From Bugula neritina (Eukaryota > Bryozoa > Gymnolaemata > Cheilostomatida > Bugulidae), in the NCBI GenBank assembly GCA_964035545.1, contig OZ037771.1:15012633-15042788 (forward strand): a DNA stretch of 30,156 nt. The letters run 5' to 3'. Under the pieces are notes generated by a model. The model was given only the letters and a program-made list of their open reading frames with translations. It searched no databases and was not told the origin of the DNA. Position numbers and translations under genes: made by a program. Positions 1 to 11,157 of the stretch are shown here, piece by piece; within the stretch, counting starts at the first letter, position 1, and each line of letters starts with the position of its first letter.

Positions 1-63
1 ATTCATTTTCAACTGCAGTAACAAACAATATTGTATATATCATATTGCTAGTGGCATACAAGT

Positions 64-309
64 ATGGCAGACAAAACCTTGTCTGGTAAGTTATATGAAA
101 AAACTTCTTTTTCAAATTTTCATTTTTATTAGGACTTCAAAAAGAGAATATTTATCCAAATTAACTACTAAAAGCTGGCGGTACATCATTTTAGTGACTT
201 TATAAAGAAGTTATAATAATAATAGCTATTATATAATTGGTTGTAAGTCAGTTGTCACTTATAAATAGTACAAATACTTGCTAATAGCCAAAGGTAAATT
301 GAAATATTG

Positions 310-387
<78 letters not shown>

Positions 388-589
388 TATATAGGGATGT
401 AGTGGTACCCATACCGTCCCATACGCCGTGTGGTCAAGAAGAAAATAGACTGCTCTAGGCCATACGCCCGCATGGGCATATTTTTGGAAGTGTTACTAAT
501 GGTTAGTGCACAGGATAGTTAGGGCATCCTCACTGAGAATATCATAAATTTCGCTCACAATCTAGTTTAAGTTCTTGTTATGTTAATGC

Positions 590-620
<31 letters not shown>

Positions 621-822
621 TATATAGGGATGTAGTGGTACCCATACCGTCCCATACGCCGTATGGTCAAGAAGAAAATAGACTGCTCTAGGCCATACGC
701 CCGCATGGGCATATTTTTGGAAGTGTTACTAATGGTTAGTGCACAGGATAGTTAGGGCATCCTCACTGAGAATATCATAAATTTCGCTCACAATCTAGTT
801 TAAGTTCTTGTTATGTTAATGC

Positions 823-855
<33 letters not shown>

Positions 856-1288
856 TATATAGGGATGTAGTGGTACCCATACCGTCCCATACGCCGTATG
901 GTCAAGAAGAAAATAGACTGCTCTAGGCCATACGCCCGCATGGGCATATTTTTGGAAGTGTTACTAATGGTTAGTGCACAGGATAGTTAGGGCATCCTCA
1001 CTGAGAATATCATAAATTTCGCTCACAATCTAGTTTAAGTTCTTGTTATGTTAATGCTATATATATATATATATATATAATATATATATATAGGGATGTA
1101 GTGGTACCCATACCGTCCCATACGCCGTATGGTCAAGAAGAAAATAGACTGCTCTAGGCCATACGCCCGCATGGGCATATTTTTGGAAGTGTTACTAATG
1201 GTTAGTGCACAGGATAGTTAGGGCATCCTCACTGAGAATATCATAAATTTCGCTCACAATCTAGTTTAAGTTCTTGTTATGTTAATGC

Positions 1289-1321
<33 letters not shown>

Positions 1322-1523
1322 TATATAGGGATGTAGTGGTACCCATACCGTCCCATACGCCGTGTGGTCAAGAAGAAAATAGACTGCTCTAGGCCATACG
1401 CCCGCATGGGCATATTTTTGGAAGTGTTACTAATGGTTAGTGCACAGGATAGTTAGGGCATCCTCACTGAGAATATCATAAATTTCGCTCACAATCTAGT
1501 TTAAGTTCTTGTTATGTTAATGC

Positions 1524-1556
<33 letters not shown>

Positions 1557-1760
1557 TATATATAGGGATGTAGTGGTACCCATACCGTCCCATACGCCGT
1601 ATGGTCAAGAAGAAAATAGACTGCTCTAGGCCATACGCCCGCATGGGCATATTTTTGGAAGTGTTACTAATGGTTAGTGCACAGGATAGTTAGGGCATCC
1701 TCACTGAGAATATCATAAATTTCGCTCACAATCTAGTTTAAGTTCTTGTTATGTTAATGC

Positions 1761-1793
<33 letters not shown>

Positions 1794-1995
1794 TATATAG
1801 GGATGTAGTGGTACCCATACCGTCCCATACGCCGTGTGGTCAAGAAGAAAATAGACTGCTCTAGGCCATACGCCCGCATGGGCATATTTTTGGAAGTGTT
1901 ACTAATGGTTAGTGCACAGGATAGTTAGGGCATCCTCACTGAGAATATCATAAATTTCGCTCACAATCTAGTTTAAGTTCTTGTTATGTTAATGC

Positions 1996-2030
<35 letters not shown>

Positions 2031-3394
2031 TATATAGGGATGTAGTGGTACCCATACCGTCCCATACGCCGTGTGGTCAAGAAGAAAATAGACTGCTCTA
2101 GGCCATACGCCCGCATGGGCATATTTTTGGAAGTGTTACTAATTGTTACTGCACAGGATAGTTAGGGCATCCTCACTGAGAATATCATAAATTTCGCTCA
2201 CAATCTAGTTTAAGTTCTTGTTATGTTAATGCTATAGGGGTTGACATGCGTGTTGCCTACTTGTGATTGTTTAGTCTGATGTATGTAAAAGTCAACTAGA
2301 AGTTAATTTTTGTTTGTTTTGCATATTTTAAGTGACAATGCATCTCTATAATAAATACAGAGTTTACAATCAGAAGTAGCAATCTTTTATGTGTAAGTGA
2401 GGCATGTATCATACTTCTCATTTTTAGGTGAATTAGCACATGTTCCATATAGGCTCTTTGCCAAACTTGTCAGTTTATAGGTCAAGCACCAGCTATTTGT
2501 AGGTCAAGCACCTGCAGTTGTACATGTCTCCCAACCAACTGCAGCTTCTCACATCACATTGAACCAGGCAGTTGTGTTCGGTGAAAATCCCGTCAACGTT
2601 ATCTGCCCAACATGTAGAGTTCAAGTTACTACTGTGATCAGCCATGAAGTGAGCTGCATGGCGTAAGTCACATCCTGTGAAAGCACCTGCTAAAAGTGTC
2701 ATAATACATAAGACATTTTGAATGGCATCAATACAGTTATCTTCCATTTTATTGACTGATTGATTTGTAATCTAAAATTTTCTTTATTTTTATTTTAAAA
2801 TCTTTTTCAGCAAAATTAGCAACAAAGTAAACAGTTTCACTTTCCTAAAACTTGATGCTTAATTTATTGTATATAATAGTAACGCACACCATGAGTTTGA
2901 AAACAAAAAGTTAATGGTGCTAAAATTAAGAGTATGAGCTAGTTAAAAAATATTCAGCAGATTCTTGGGATTAGCTGTAAACATAGATTTTCACGTTGGA
3001 GCATGAATTGTCACAAATTTGTTTTGAGTGAAGACTAGTTGATATTCAAATATGAGCCTTATATTTTGTTACCACATATATTTCATGGTAAGGGTATAGC
3101 TTAAGTTTTTTATTACTCAAGCAATTTTTATTGTCATTAACTACCATGCAGTCACTTTTTGAAATTTACCTAAAGCTATACATAATATACTGTAATGCTT
3201 TACTTTCTCAAGATCATAGCTTTAGAATTGCCTTCTCTTTTCATGGTAATTAAACTTATATAACTGGACATGTAATTCATACTTGTAGGTATTGCCTGTG
3301 CGGACTGTGGGCTTTTTGCTGCGAATGTCTGCAGGATGTGGTCCACGGCTGTCCAATCTGTAAAAAAAAGCTTGGCAAATTTGAAAGATTCTAA
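64..3394 (+). CDS. Small LITAF-domain zinc-binding protein, copy 1 (three exons)
   Basis: Exons are 64-85, 2,503-2,662 and 3,289-3,394. All introns are GT-AG, the phases agree (22+160+106 nt) and the product has 95 residues. The start is the first ATG, begins MADKTLSG, and is conserved in both paralogues. The C-terminal half is a LITAF/SIMPLE-type domain. The first zinc knuckle CPTC is at residues 42-45, followed by a short Cys-rich hydrophobic stretch (about 59-74), then QDVVHGCPIC with the second knuckle at 82-85, and a basic tail. Known family members sit on the cytosolic face of endosomal or lysosomal membranes and coordinate zinc through the two CxxC pairs. Here the stretch between the pairs is 36 residues, about a dozen fewer than I recall for human LITAF, and I see no PPxY motif in the N-terminus. 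Intron 1 contains the tandem array. The domain call is firm; the cellular role is inferred from the family. Confidence 0.85.
311..392. repeat. (AT)n microsatellite
   Basis: An almost pure AT dinucleotide run inside intron 1 of LITAF-like copy 1. It forms the left edge of the satellite array; the same tract, shorter and interrupted once by AA, separates every later unit. Confidence 0.95.
393..2236. repeat. Tandem array of eight units of about 235 bp (intronic satellite)
   Basis: Units start with AGGGATGTAG at 393, 626, 861, 1092, 1327, 1564, 1799 and 2036, giving periods of 231-237 bp. Each has a core of about 199 bp followed by an AT tract of variable length, which accounts for most of the period change. 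Cores are nearly identical. One variable site reads GTGTGG in units 1, 5, 7 and 8 and GTATGG in units 2, 3, 4 and 6; unit 8 also differs near 2,144-2,150. The core contains small palindromes, such as CCATACGCCGTATGG. No open frame or tRNA-like box was seen. The array ends cleanly at about 2,236 and is absent from the paralogous intron at 9,283-9,768. Confidence 0.95.
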
Positions 3395-3523
3395 CAGAGA
3401 AAGCCACTAGTATGCCTGTTCATTGTTATGGAGACATGTTTACTCAGTGTGAAAAATATAATAATACAAATGTGTTATTTTTGATTTAGGGCAAAGTGTG
3501 TATTGAGTTGTGTTTGATTCCCC

Positions 3524-3529
3524 AATAAA
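3524..3529 (+). promoter_or_regulatory. Polyadenylation signal AATAAA, LITAF-like copy 1
   Basis: A canonical AATAAA lies 130 bases after the stop codon at 3,392-3,394. The matching site in copy 2 is at 10,805, so it is conserved between the duplicates. Confidence 0.6.
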
Positions 3530-3829
3530 AGATTCACATAGTTGAAAAAATACAGTGAATGTATGTATTATGCACTAATTTTTAAAACTTTAGAGGGAAA
3601 TTAAATGTTTCATACACTGTGCATTCATTGCTTCAGTCGATTGTCTTTAGAGTATATGCATTCAATACGTTTCAATCATCAAATTTTGCAAATGGATTTT
3701 TTCATAATTACATCGAAGCAAAACCACAGAATGGAAATTCATTTAAGCGGCTCCTTTGATGAAGATTTCCTTCACATTATGCAATATTATACCAAATTTA
3801 TTGTGAGCTTTCCTCAGTTTTAGAAGCCA

Positions 3830-6190
3830 ACCATAACAACCATAAATTTGATCAACTAATGCATGCAAATAATCCATTCATATTCATATTGTTGCAGCTA
3901 CAAAAATTGAAAATTGTAAATTAAATAAAGTATATGGTAATTTATCATAACTTAAGTGACAATATACAAATATTAACATTTTATAAATGTAGAAACTTCC
4001 TATACCTCAGTTTCCCATATTTCAGAGGTCTGCTATAATATGTCAAATTTACTGGTGTTCTAAATATAGCTTCACATTTTATATACCAAAGTGCTTAGCT
4101 GGAAAATTTTGTCTAATACATGCACAGTTTAACATTTTTCAGAAATAAAGATACCTGACTCAAAGCATTTGTGACCAGTCGCGACAAAACCGGGGATGTG
4201 GCGGCGTTTATAAAGTGTAGTAAATGAAGGTTTAATTTGGATATACTCAAATTTGAAATTAATTTCCAGTTTTTAGGTTTTGAACTTTTCTGATACAAGA
4301 AAATCCAAGGATTTCAAAAATCATACTTTCGTAAGCATTTGATGATTCCTTCAGCTCCAAAATTGCATTTAAAGTTGGTAACTAAGGCATTTAATTTTTT
4401 AAATGATGAAAAAATTGCGAAGTTATCAAATAAAGAAAGAAGACAATTTTAGTCATTTTCATAGCGTGGGATCTTGCAAATTTATTTTTTATTAAATGAA
4501 TTTAGCTTACACCTCTTTCTTCGCATTGTCAGAAGCATCGTATTTAAAATCGAAGGCTAGTTTTAGTTTTTCATCGTGCTCCATCCAAAGTTAGCTTTTA
4601 AGTTACAGAGCTGTTTTGCCCTTTGGTGATAAATACTAAACTTGATCTTTATCTTTAGCGTTCAAGCTTGAAAATCACAACAATACAGGTAATTATACTC
4701 AAAACCATCCTTTACGCTACTAACTTAAAATTGTTGCCAGGATTATTTGTAGTTATCAATTTATTAATATTGATATTCTTACTATCACTAGGAGTATCAG
4801 TATCAGTATGTCTATTCTTATTCTATACTAGTAACTATTTAAATGACTCTCACTATGACTCACAGTTTGAGGTACGGTTACTCATAAGGATAATCATAAT
4901 GAATATCATTCATGATTTACTGATACTGGTATTTGGCAGTAAAACCAAATGTAGCTCATTAATATTAATAGTATAAGTAATAATTAATAATTATAAATTC
5001 ACTATTTGAGTCTGACTCTGAGTTTCGCCTTCGGTCTTAAAACTTGATACTTATACTGATAGTATTATATTTATTATTGATTTATTCTGTAGTTGATATT
5101 TAAATTTACATTGGACTTATTCTTTGTAACTTTTAGCCTCTGTCTTAGATTTTGTGAATACAGTTACTGATTACTATTACTATTAGTATCAGTATTATAC
5201 TATTAACATTAGGCCTACTACTACTAGTCAAACTACCGTTTCCTTTTGTGATTTTTAAATTAGCTCAAAATTTGATTTAAAATATAATGATAAAATCTTT
5301 ATCACATTATGCAGGCTTACAGTTACTGTCAAAACTCAATTGATAATCCTATTTATATTGATAAAAGCATCACCTATAACCAAATTGAAATGGTAAATGT
5401 GATTAAATGTAAATGAGTATAATGATGAAATATTAATGCAAGTTCATGGTGATTCTATAGTTGACTGACTTAGTTCTTCAGTAAGTTACTTTTAGTCTTA
5501 TTTAGTGAGTAGTAACACTAACTGAATGCATAAATAGTCTAAACTTTTTAATTATATTATAAAGGAGCAAAAGTTTATTCATATTTCAAAGTACTTTATT
5601 GAATTCAAATTGATTTTATAGTAAATGTCTTTAATATATTCAGTTGCACTTAGCTAGCTTTTTTACTCAATTAAATGCCTGAGTGGTTAATAGTTATCGA
5701 AAGACATTGCTTCTAAATTGCCAATTGCAGATATGCTAGAGATTCAAGTGCATAATGTGTAATTTTACTGATAATACTATGTTAATATAGAATAATATGA
5801 TATTCTGTACATTTTAGAAAGTGGACTTATGAGAGCATTAGAGTGAAGACTTATACCTACACAACTCTACTACCTATCAATCTAACACTTCTAATGTAGA
5901 CACTCTGAATTTTGGCTTGCAAGATTATGGCTTCTGCTTATTTCATTCATAAAAAGGTTTGCAGTCTTTTAATGATGTGCTTGAAAATTTTCAACATTTT
6001 TTTTAATTTAAATTGTTCTGTTTAATTCAATAAATTTAAATGTTGATAAAATGCAGGATGACAATTAACTGCTGCCATAATAGTACTACAAGAGTGTTTA
6101 ACCAACTAAATTTTTATAATATAACTGCGTATAATTTCTAATCAAGCTACCGTTTTCTTGTGTTATTAAAAAAGTCAACATTGTACTTGC
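3830..6190. other. AT-rich intergenic stretch, no gene recognised
   Basis: No exon with convincing coding character and splice sites was found. The stretch 4,760-5,240 is biased towards degenerate TAGTATCAGTATTA-like words, resembling a decayed simple repeat. Open frames at 3,605-3,823 (the conserved 3' flank of the segmental duplication), 4,113-4,298 and 4,668-4,976 have low-complexity or unrecognised translations. Confidence 0.5.
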
Positions 6191-6192
6191 AG

Positions 6193-6328
6193 CTCTGGAA
6201 TAGACAATAGATTGGTAGATTGGCAGAATGGATGTCAAGTAGCAGCATCTATAATTGCTAGAAAATCAGCTGATGATAGTGATGAAGCTTTTGCCACATA
6301 CATGATGTTATGTGTCCATACTCTGTAA
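6193..6328 (+). CDS. Doubtful terminal exon of an unrecognised gene
   Basis: An acceptor-like site (TTGTACTTGCAG) ends at 6,192. It is followed by a frame open for 44 codons from 6,194 (first base completing a split codon) to a TAA at 6,326-6,328. The translation is balanced and acidic near the end (SADDSDEAFATYMM), unlike the surrounding AT-rich noise. An AATAAA follows at 6,526. I could not find a matching upstream exon: the ATG at 5,927 with ten codons ends at a poor donor of the wrong phase. The protein is not recognised. It could equally be untranslated exon sequence or chance. Confidence 0.2.
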
Positions 6329-6531
6329 ACTCATATTATGAAGACCAAGGAAGTAGAAAGATGAAAAGTGCCTCTTTTGCAAAAACCGTAGAAGCTACCT
6401 AATTTTCTTTTCTTGATTAGAGTTAATTCAAGCATAATGGTTGTATCCAGGCTGGATTTGTTGCTGCGTTTAATTAGTTTTTTAAAATAATGTATTTGAT
6501 GTTTTAAATGTGAATATTAATGCCTAATAAA

Positions 6532-8685
6532 ACTCAAAAGTTCTAATAGCTGATTTTATGTTTGTATTTTCAACATCAATTGCTAAATTTAGTTGCCGTT
6601 AGAGATTATAAAGATATTTATGAATGAATCTCGAATGATCTCATAATAGTCAAATAATTTTCTCATAAGTGTTCTACTCATTAAGCAATAACTATGAAAC
6701 AGCACAGCTCAATAGCTGCAGTTTGATGTATTACACAATATATTAGAGGAGAGGAAGATATTCAATGTATAACAGGAAGCAGCTGCCATTTTGTTTTATA
6801 TGACTTCCTGCTGACTTGGATGCCTAATTTAAATATCTCAACACACAAATTTGCTGAAACATCCTCTTCTTTGCTGGAATTGTTAAACCTTTCAATCATT
6901 AAGCAAAGTAAAAAGCAAATTGACAAATAAATTAGACAAAAAGTTTGGCAGCCATATTTGACCTAATTTTATGTTGAGGCAGCATGAAATTTAGTTTAAC
7001 AGAAAGCCCAAACTTTCACAATTATTTTGATACCAAATTTGTCACTATTCCTATTATACAAAGACCCGTTGCTAAGGCTTGTAAATTGTAAACAAATAAT
7101 TCTCAACTTATTCTAGAGTTGCCAACTTTAAACGCGATTTTCTCAAAACCGTAATTTAGAAATTCTAAAGACGTTAAAGTTTTTAAATACTGATATCTCG
7201 AGTTCTATTTATGCTAGAGACTTCAAATAAAGTGCAAAATGTTTGAAAAAGTCTGCTCTATCACTTCATAGTAATAACTAGGTTTTCAACATTTTATATA
7301 CATCCCTTGTTTTGTGGTGCCAGGTCACATTTATACAACTATAACAAATATTAGGACAAAATAAAACAATGATTTCAGATATATTACTTAAGAAAAAAAT
7401 GTGTATTTAAAGCTAAACAAATGGTTATATAGATCATTGTATTGAGCTCTACACTTACCTCTACAGGGTGTTGCAGGTTATACATGCCAATTCCTAAGGA
7501 GAGGCTTGGTTACTATACCAGCTTGTGATTAATTTGAATTACTCTTTATTAGTAAATAGTTATACGCTGAGCAGTTATACATAGTATATGGTCATTTGTC
7601 AACTGATTACAATCTGTATATAGACTAGCAGTATTAAACATCCACGTCACAGTATATTGTTATTATAAGTAAGCAATTATTATATATGATTCTTTTGTGA
7701 ACTTACAAGTCTGAGGATAGAGTGAGCCTGAATTTAGGAACTGTAAAGTTATTTATATAGTATATATTAAGGTTACTTAGAACAAATGGAGCTATATTGA
7801 CAGCTATTGGAAGCTATTAAAAGCTTTAATAGTATAATCCTATATTCTATAGTATATCACTATGAAGGTATTATAGGTACTCTGTCCAACTAGTTTAACT
7901 GGTTTCATGTTATGGTATAGCCTTGGTAGCTAAGTCTTCATCATATTATCCTAAAAATGTCATAAATAAAATTTATCCACAAAAACGCATTTTTTTAGTT
8001 CGTGTTATAATGACACATAGAGTTCACATCTTATTAGCTATAATTAGTAGATATATGAGTTCTATGTGAATCATGCATTTCCTTATTATTGTCATAGCCA
8101 GCATCTAATGCATGTGTATTATAGTTATTTCTAAGAGTTAGTTAGTTGCTAGATTCCAAAGCGCTATTGTTATTTTATATTTATAGCGGTTGTACCAAAT
8201 AAATTCACATGCATGTAATACATTAAAATACAGCACCATCTTATCACACACCATCACCTATACCATTATGACAGCTCTTAAAAGTTGCCCCATCCATTGC
8301 ACAATTACATCATGTATTCTACCTATATATAATAAAATCTATCAACTAGCACTATTATACAGCTAAATAACTATATAAGCTTTCATGAAAAGTTGCTATA
8401 AATTTACATGAATAATTTAATTTCAGTTGAAATATTTCTACCATGTGTATACCACTTTTAAACCATGCAATTATAGCAAAACAAGTACTGCTTAGCATTT
8501 AGTTTTGAAAGAGCAGCAGATTTTAGGTCATTGCTCTATGGTTGTTAGATTGATTAGTACAGGTTATAGGAGTTGTCTTCTCTTGATTCGATTCAAATTT
8601 CTTGCAGAGAAGAGAATTGACTCTTGAAAAGTGCGAGCGATGTTGTTAAATTCATAATAATATGAATTATGAAAGATTTTGCTTA
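6532..8685. other. Intergenic stretch, nothing recognised
   Basis: AT-rich DNA without long open frames, recognisable exons or clear repeats on either strand. Short AT-rich inverted words such as those near 7,740-7,860 are common and not specific. Confidence 0.5.
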
Positions 8686-8832
8686 AAATGTATGTTAGCT
8701 TTCATAGAGTTAGTAAACATGAAATCATGGGTATGAACCCCAGCAAAGGCCATTGATCATGTTAAGAAGAGCATCCAGTCATAATTTCTCAGTCTTTTGT
8801 CCAATTTAAAGAATAACCCTTTCATTTTCATC
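8686..8832 (+). mobile_element. Degenerate tRNA-derived SINE, same family as 28,230-28,442
   Basis: The stretch aligns by eye with the full element near the window end. Shared blocks are GTTAG...TTAGTAA, ATGGGT(A/T)(T/C)GAAC at the B-box position, CAAAGGCCATTG, TTAAGAAG(A/G)GCATCCAG and TCATAATT, then a weaker tail with ACCCTTTC. The 5' part of the tRNA-like head is too decayed to define, and I saw no target-site duplication. Confidence 0.6.
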
Positions 8833-9260
8833 AGATTTTTCCTTGGAGGTAGTGAATGTAAACTTGTGTGATTGGAATTATCATTATCTGTTTTATAACA
8901 TGCCGTATTACTTATAAGATTTGAAGGTCGCTGCACATAGTTATACTAAGGTTTAGTACAGTTATTATACAATATTAATGCGATGCATGAGAATATAGCT
9001 TCTCTAAATTTTCAAGTGGAGGGTTACAACATTTAGAACATTGATGTCAAACTTGTCCATTTTTCTGTTTGCTATATGGGCTAGTCAAACGACAACCAGT
9101 CAAGTGTGTAGAACTAATAACAAGGAAGTAAAATCTCATTTACTTTGTGATTGAGTAAATATATTAGTGGAATAATACTTATGTATAAGTAAATCATTTA
9201 TTTCAACTGCAGTACTAGCAAACAATATTATATATATCATATTGCTAGTGGCATGCAAGT

Positions 9261-10675
9261 ATGGCGGACAAAACCTTGTCTGGTAAGTTGTATAAAGAAC
9301 TTCTTTTCCAAATTTGCAGTTTAATATGACTTCAGAAAGTGAAAATGTATCAAAATTCACTATATTAAAAGCTGGTGGTACATCACCTTACTTGCTAATA
9401 GCCAAAGGTAAATTGAAATATTTTACAGTGTATACAGGTTTTGTTAAAAATATTAAGGTAGACTAATACTCATGCCTGTATAATAAATAAACTTATGCAT
9501 ATATTAACTTGTAGCTGTAATAGTCAAACAAAAATGTATATTTGTTCTGTATGTCAAAGTCGCCCAGAAGTTAAGTTTTGTTTTTTGACCAATTTAAAGT
9601 GACAATGTGCCTCTAGATACAAACTTTACACTCAAAAGTAATATTTGTTATGAGTAAGTGCATGAGGTGTGTATCATACTTCTCATTTTTAGGTCAAGCA
9701 TATGTTTCATATTATAGGTTCGTTGCCAAACATTGTCAGTTTATAGGTCAAGCACCAGCTATTTGTAGGTCAAGCACCTGCAGTCTCCCAACCAACTGCA
9801 GTTTCTCACATCATATTGAACCAGGTCGATTTGTTTGGTCGAAATCCAGTCAAGGTTTTCTGCCCAACATGCAGAGTTCAAGTTACTACTGTGCTCTGCC
9901 ATGAAGTGAACGGCTTGGCGTAAGTTACTTCTTGTGAAAGCACCTGCTCGAAATTGTCACAATAACTATATATTTTGAATAGCATAAATAGAGTTTTTTT
10001 CACTTTTTATGGTAAACAATTGGTTGATTCAATTAATTGATTGGTAATCGAAGACTTGCCTAATTATTATTCAAAAATCTTTTCAGCAAAGTTAGCAATA
10101 AAATAAGCAATATTGTCTGTCTAGGCTTTAATGCTTTACTATATATAACAGTACAGCATACCATGAGCATGAAAAGTTAGTTGTGAAAAACTGAAGTATA
10201 TGAGCTAGTTAAAAAGATTCAGAAAATGCTGAGGATCAGCTGTAAAAAAAGTTCATCACATTGTCACGTAAACTGACACTATTTTGTTTTGATTGAAGAC
10301 TAGTTAATATACAAATATAAGCCTTATATTCTGTTACCACATATGTTTCGTGGTAAGGGCAGTTTAGGCCTTTTATTGTTTAAGCATTTTTTTTCAATAA
10401 CTATCATGGTCTGTTTTTGACACTTACCTATTAAGCTATATTATATACTGTGAGTTTTTACTTTCCCAAGATCATAGCATATCTTTAGAATTGTTTTCTT
10501 TTTTTCATTTTCCTGTATGTCATGATAACTAAACTTATATATAACTGGACATGTAATTCATACTCGTAGGTATTGCCTGTTTGGATGTTGGGCTCGTTGC
10601 TGCAACTGCATGCAGAATGTGGTTCACGGCTGTCCGATTTGTAGAAACAAGCTCGGCAAATTTGAAAGATTCTAA
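9261..10675 (+). CDS. Small LITAF-domain zinc-binding protein, copy 2 (three exons)
   Basis: Exons are 9,261-9,282, 9,769-9,919 and 10,570-10,675, with GT-AG introns and matching phases (22+151+106 nt), giving 92 residues. Exons 1 and 3 have exactly the lengths of their paralogues; exon 2 lacks three codons after APAV. The zinc pairs are CPTC at residues 39-42 and CPIC at 79-82. Compared with copy 1, the segment between them has changed: the QDV motif reads QNV, an Arg enters the hydrophobic stretch (CWARCC), and HEVSCM has become HEVNGL. All zinc ligands are kept and no stop or frameshift is present, so it looks functional but diverging. An overlapping open frame at 9,650-9,904 uses upstream acceptors in another phase and has no zinc motif; I treat it as a shadow. 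Confidence 0.8.
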
Positions 10676-10804
10676 CAGAGAAAGCTACTAGTGTGTCTTT
10701 TCATGATTATGGAGACATGTTTACTCAGTGCGGGAACTATAATAATACAAATATGTTATTTTTTACTTAAGACAAAGTGCGTATTGAGTTGTGTTTGATC
10801 CCGC

Positions 10805-10810
10805 AATAAA
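10805..10810 (+). promoter_or_regulatory. Polyadenylation signal AATAAA, LITAF-like copy 2
   Basis: AATAAA lies 130 bases after the stop at 10,673-10,675, at the position equivalent to 3,524 in copy 1. Confidence 0.6.
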
Positions 10811-11157
10811 ATATTTACATAGTTAAAAAAAGTGATGTGAATGCATGCATTGTACACTTATCTCAAAGCTTTAGGGGAAAGAAAATGTCCCATATACACT
10901 GTGCATTCATTGCTTCAGTCGATTGTCCATGCAGTGTGCATTCAATACGTTTCAATCATCAAATTATGCAAATATATGTTTTTTCCTAGTTGCATCGAAG
11001 CAAAACCGCTGCTGGAAATTCATTCAAACAGCTCCTTTGGTGAAAATTTCTTTCACATTATGCAAATGTCCTTCAATTAAATGGAATAAAACCTTTGGTG
11101 ATAGAGGCAGAGATCTACAATTGTGGTGGGTAGTTACATAGTTACGTAAAATAATTT

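Larger units (their letters stand above)
1..3805 (+). repeat. Segmental duplication, copy A
   Basis: This block is collinear with 9,187-11,078, from upstream of the first coding exon to past the 3' end of the enclosed LITAF-like gene. Matches run through exons, introns and flanks, for example around the ATG at 64, the acceptor region at 2,400-2,500 and the 3' flank at 3,610-3,800. By eye roughly four bases in five agree, with many small indels. Copy A differs by an extra segment near 190-283 and by the tandem array at 393-2,236. The left edge may lie outside the window. Confidence 0.85.
9187..11078 (+). repeat. Segmental duplication, copy B
   Basis: This is the second copy of the block at 1-3,805, in direct orientation. 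It contains the whole second LITAF-like gene and its 3' flank. It lacks the 1.8-kb tandem array and the roughly 90-bp segment found near 190-283 in copy A. Similarity fades just before the tRNA-like SINE head at 11,158. Confidence 0.85.

Noticed and set aside
393-2236. CRISPR-like array
   Set aside because: Units are about 235 bp with near-identical cores separated only by AT runs, not unique spacers, in a eukaryotic intron.
2493-2747. 84-codon minus-strand frame
   Set aside because: It is the antisense shadow of LITAF-like exon 2; the plus strand carries the zinc motif and splice sites.
4668-4976. 102-codon hydrophobic frame
   Set aside because: The translation is Ile/Leu-rich from degenerate AT-rich repeats; no known membrane protein pattern, splice sites or conservation seen.
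9650-9904. 84-codon plus-strand frame over LITAF-like copy 2
   Set aside because: It runs through the duplicated acceptors in another phase, lacks the zinc motif and is not shared by copies 1 and 3.
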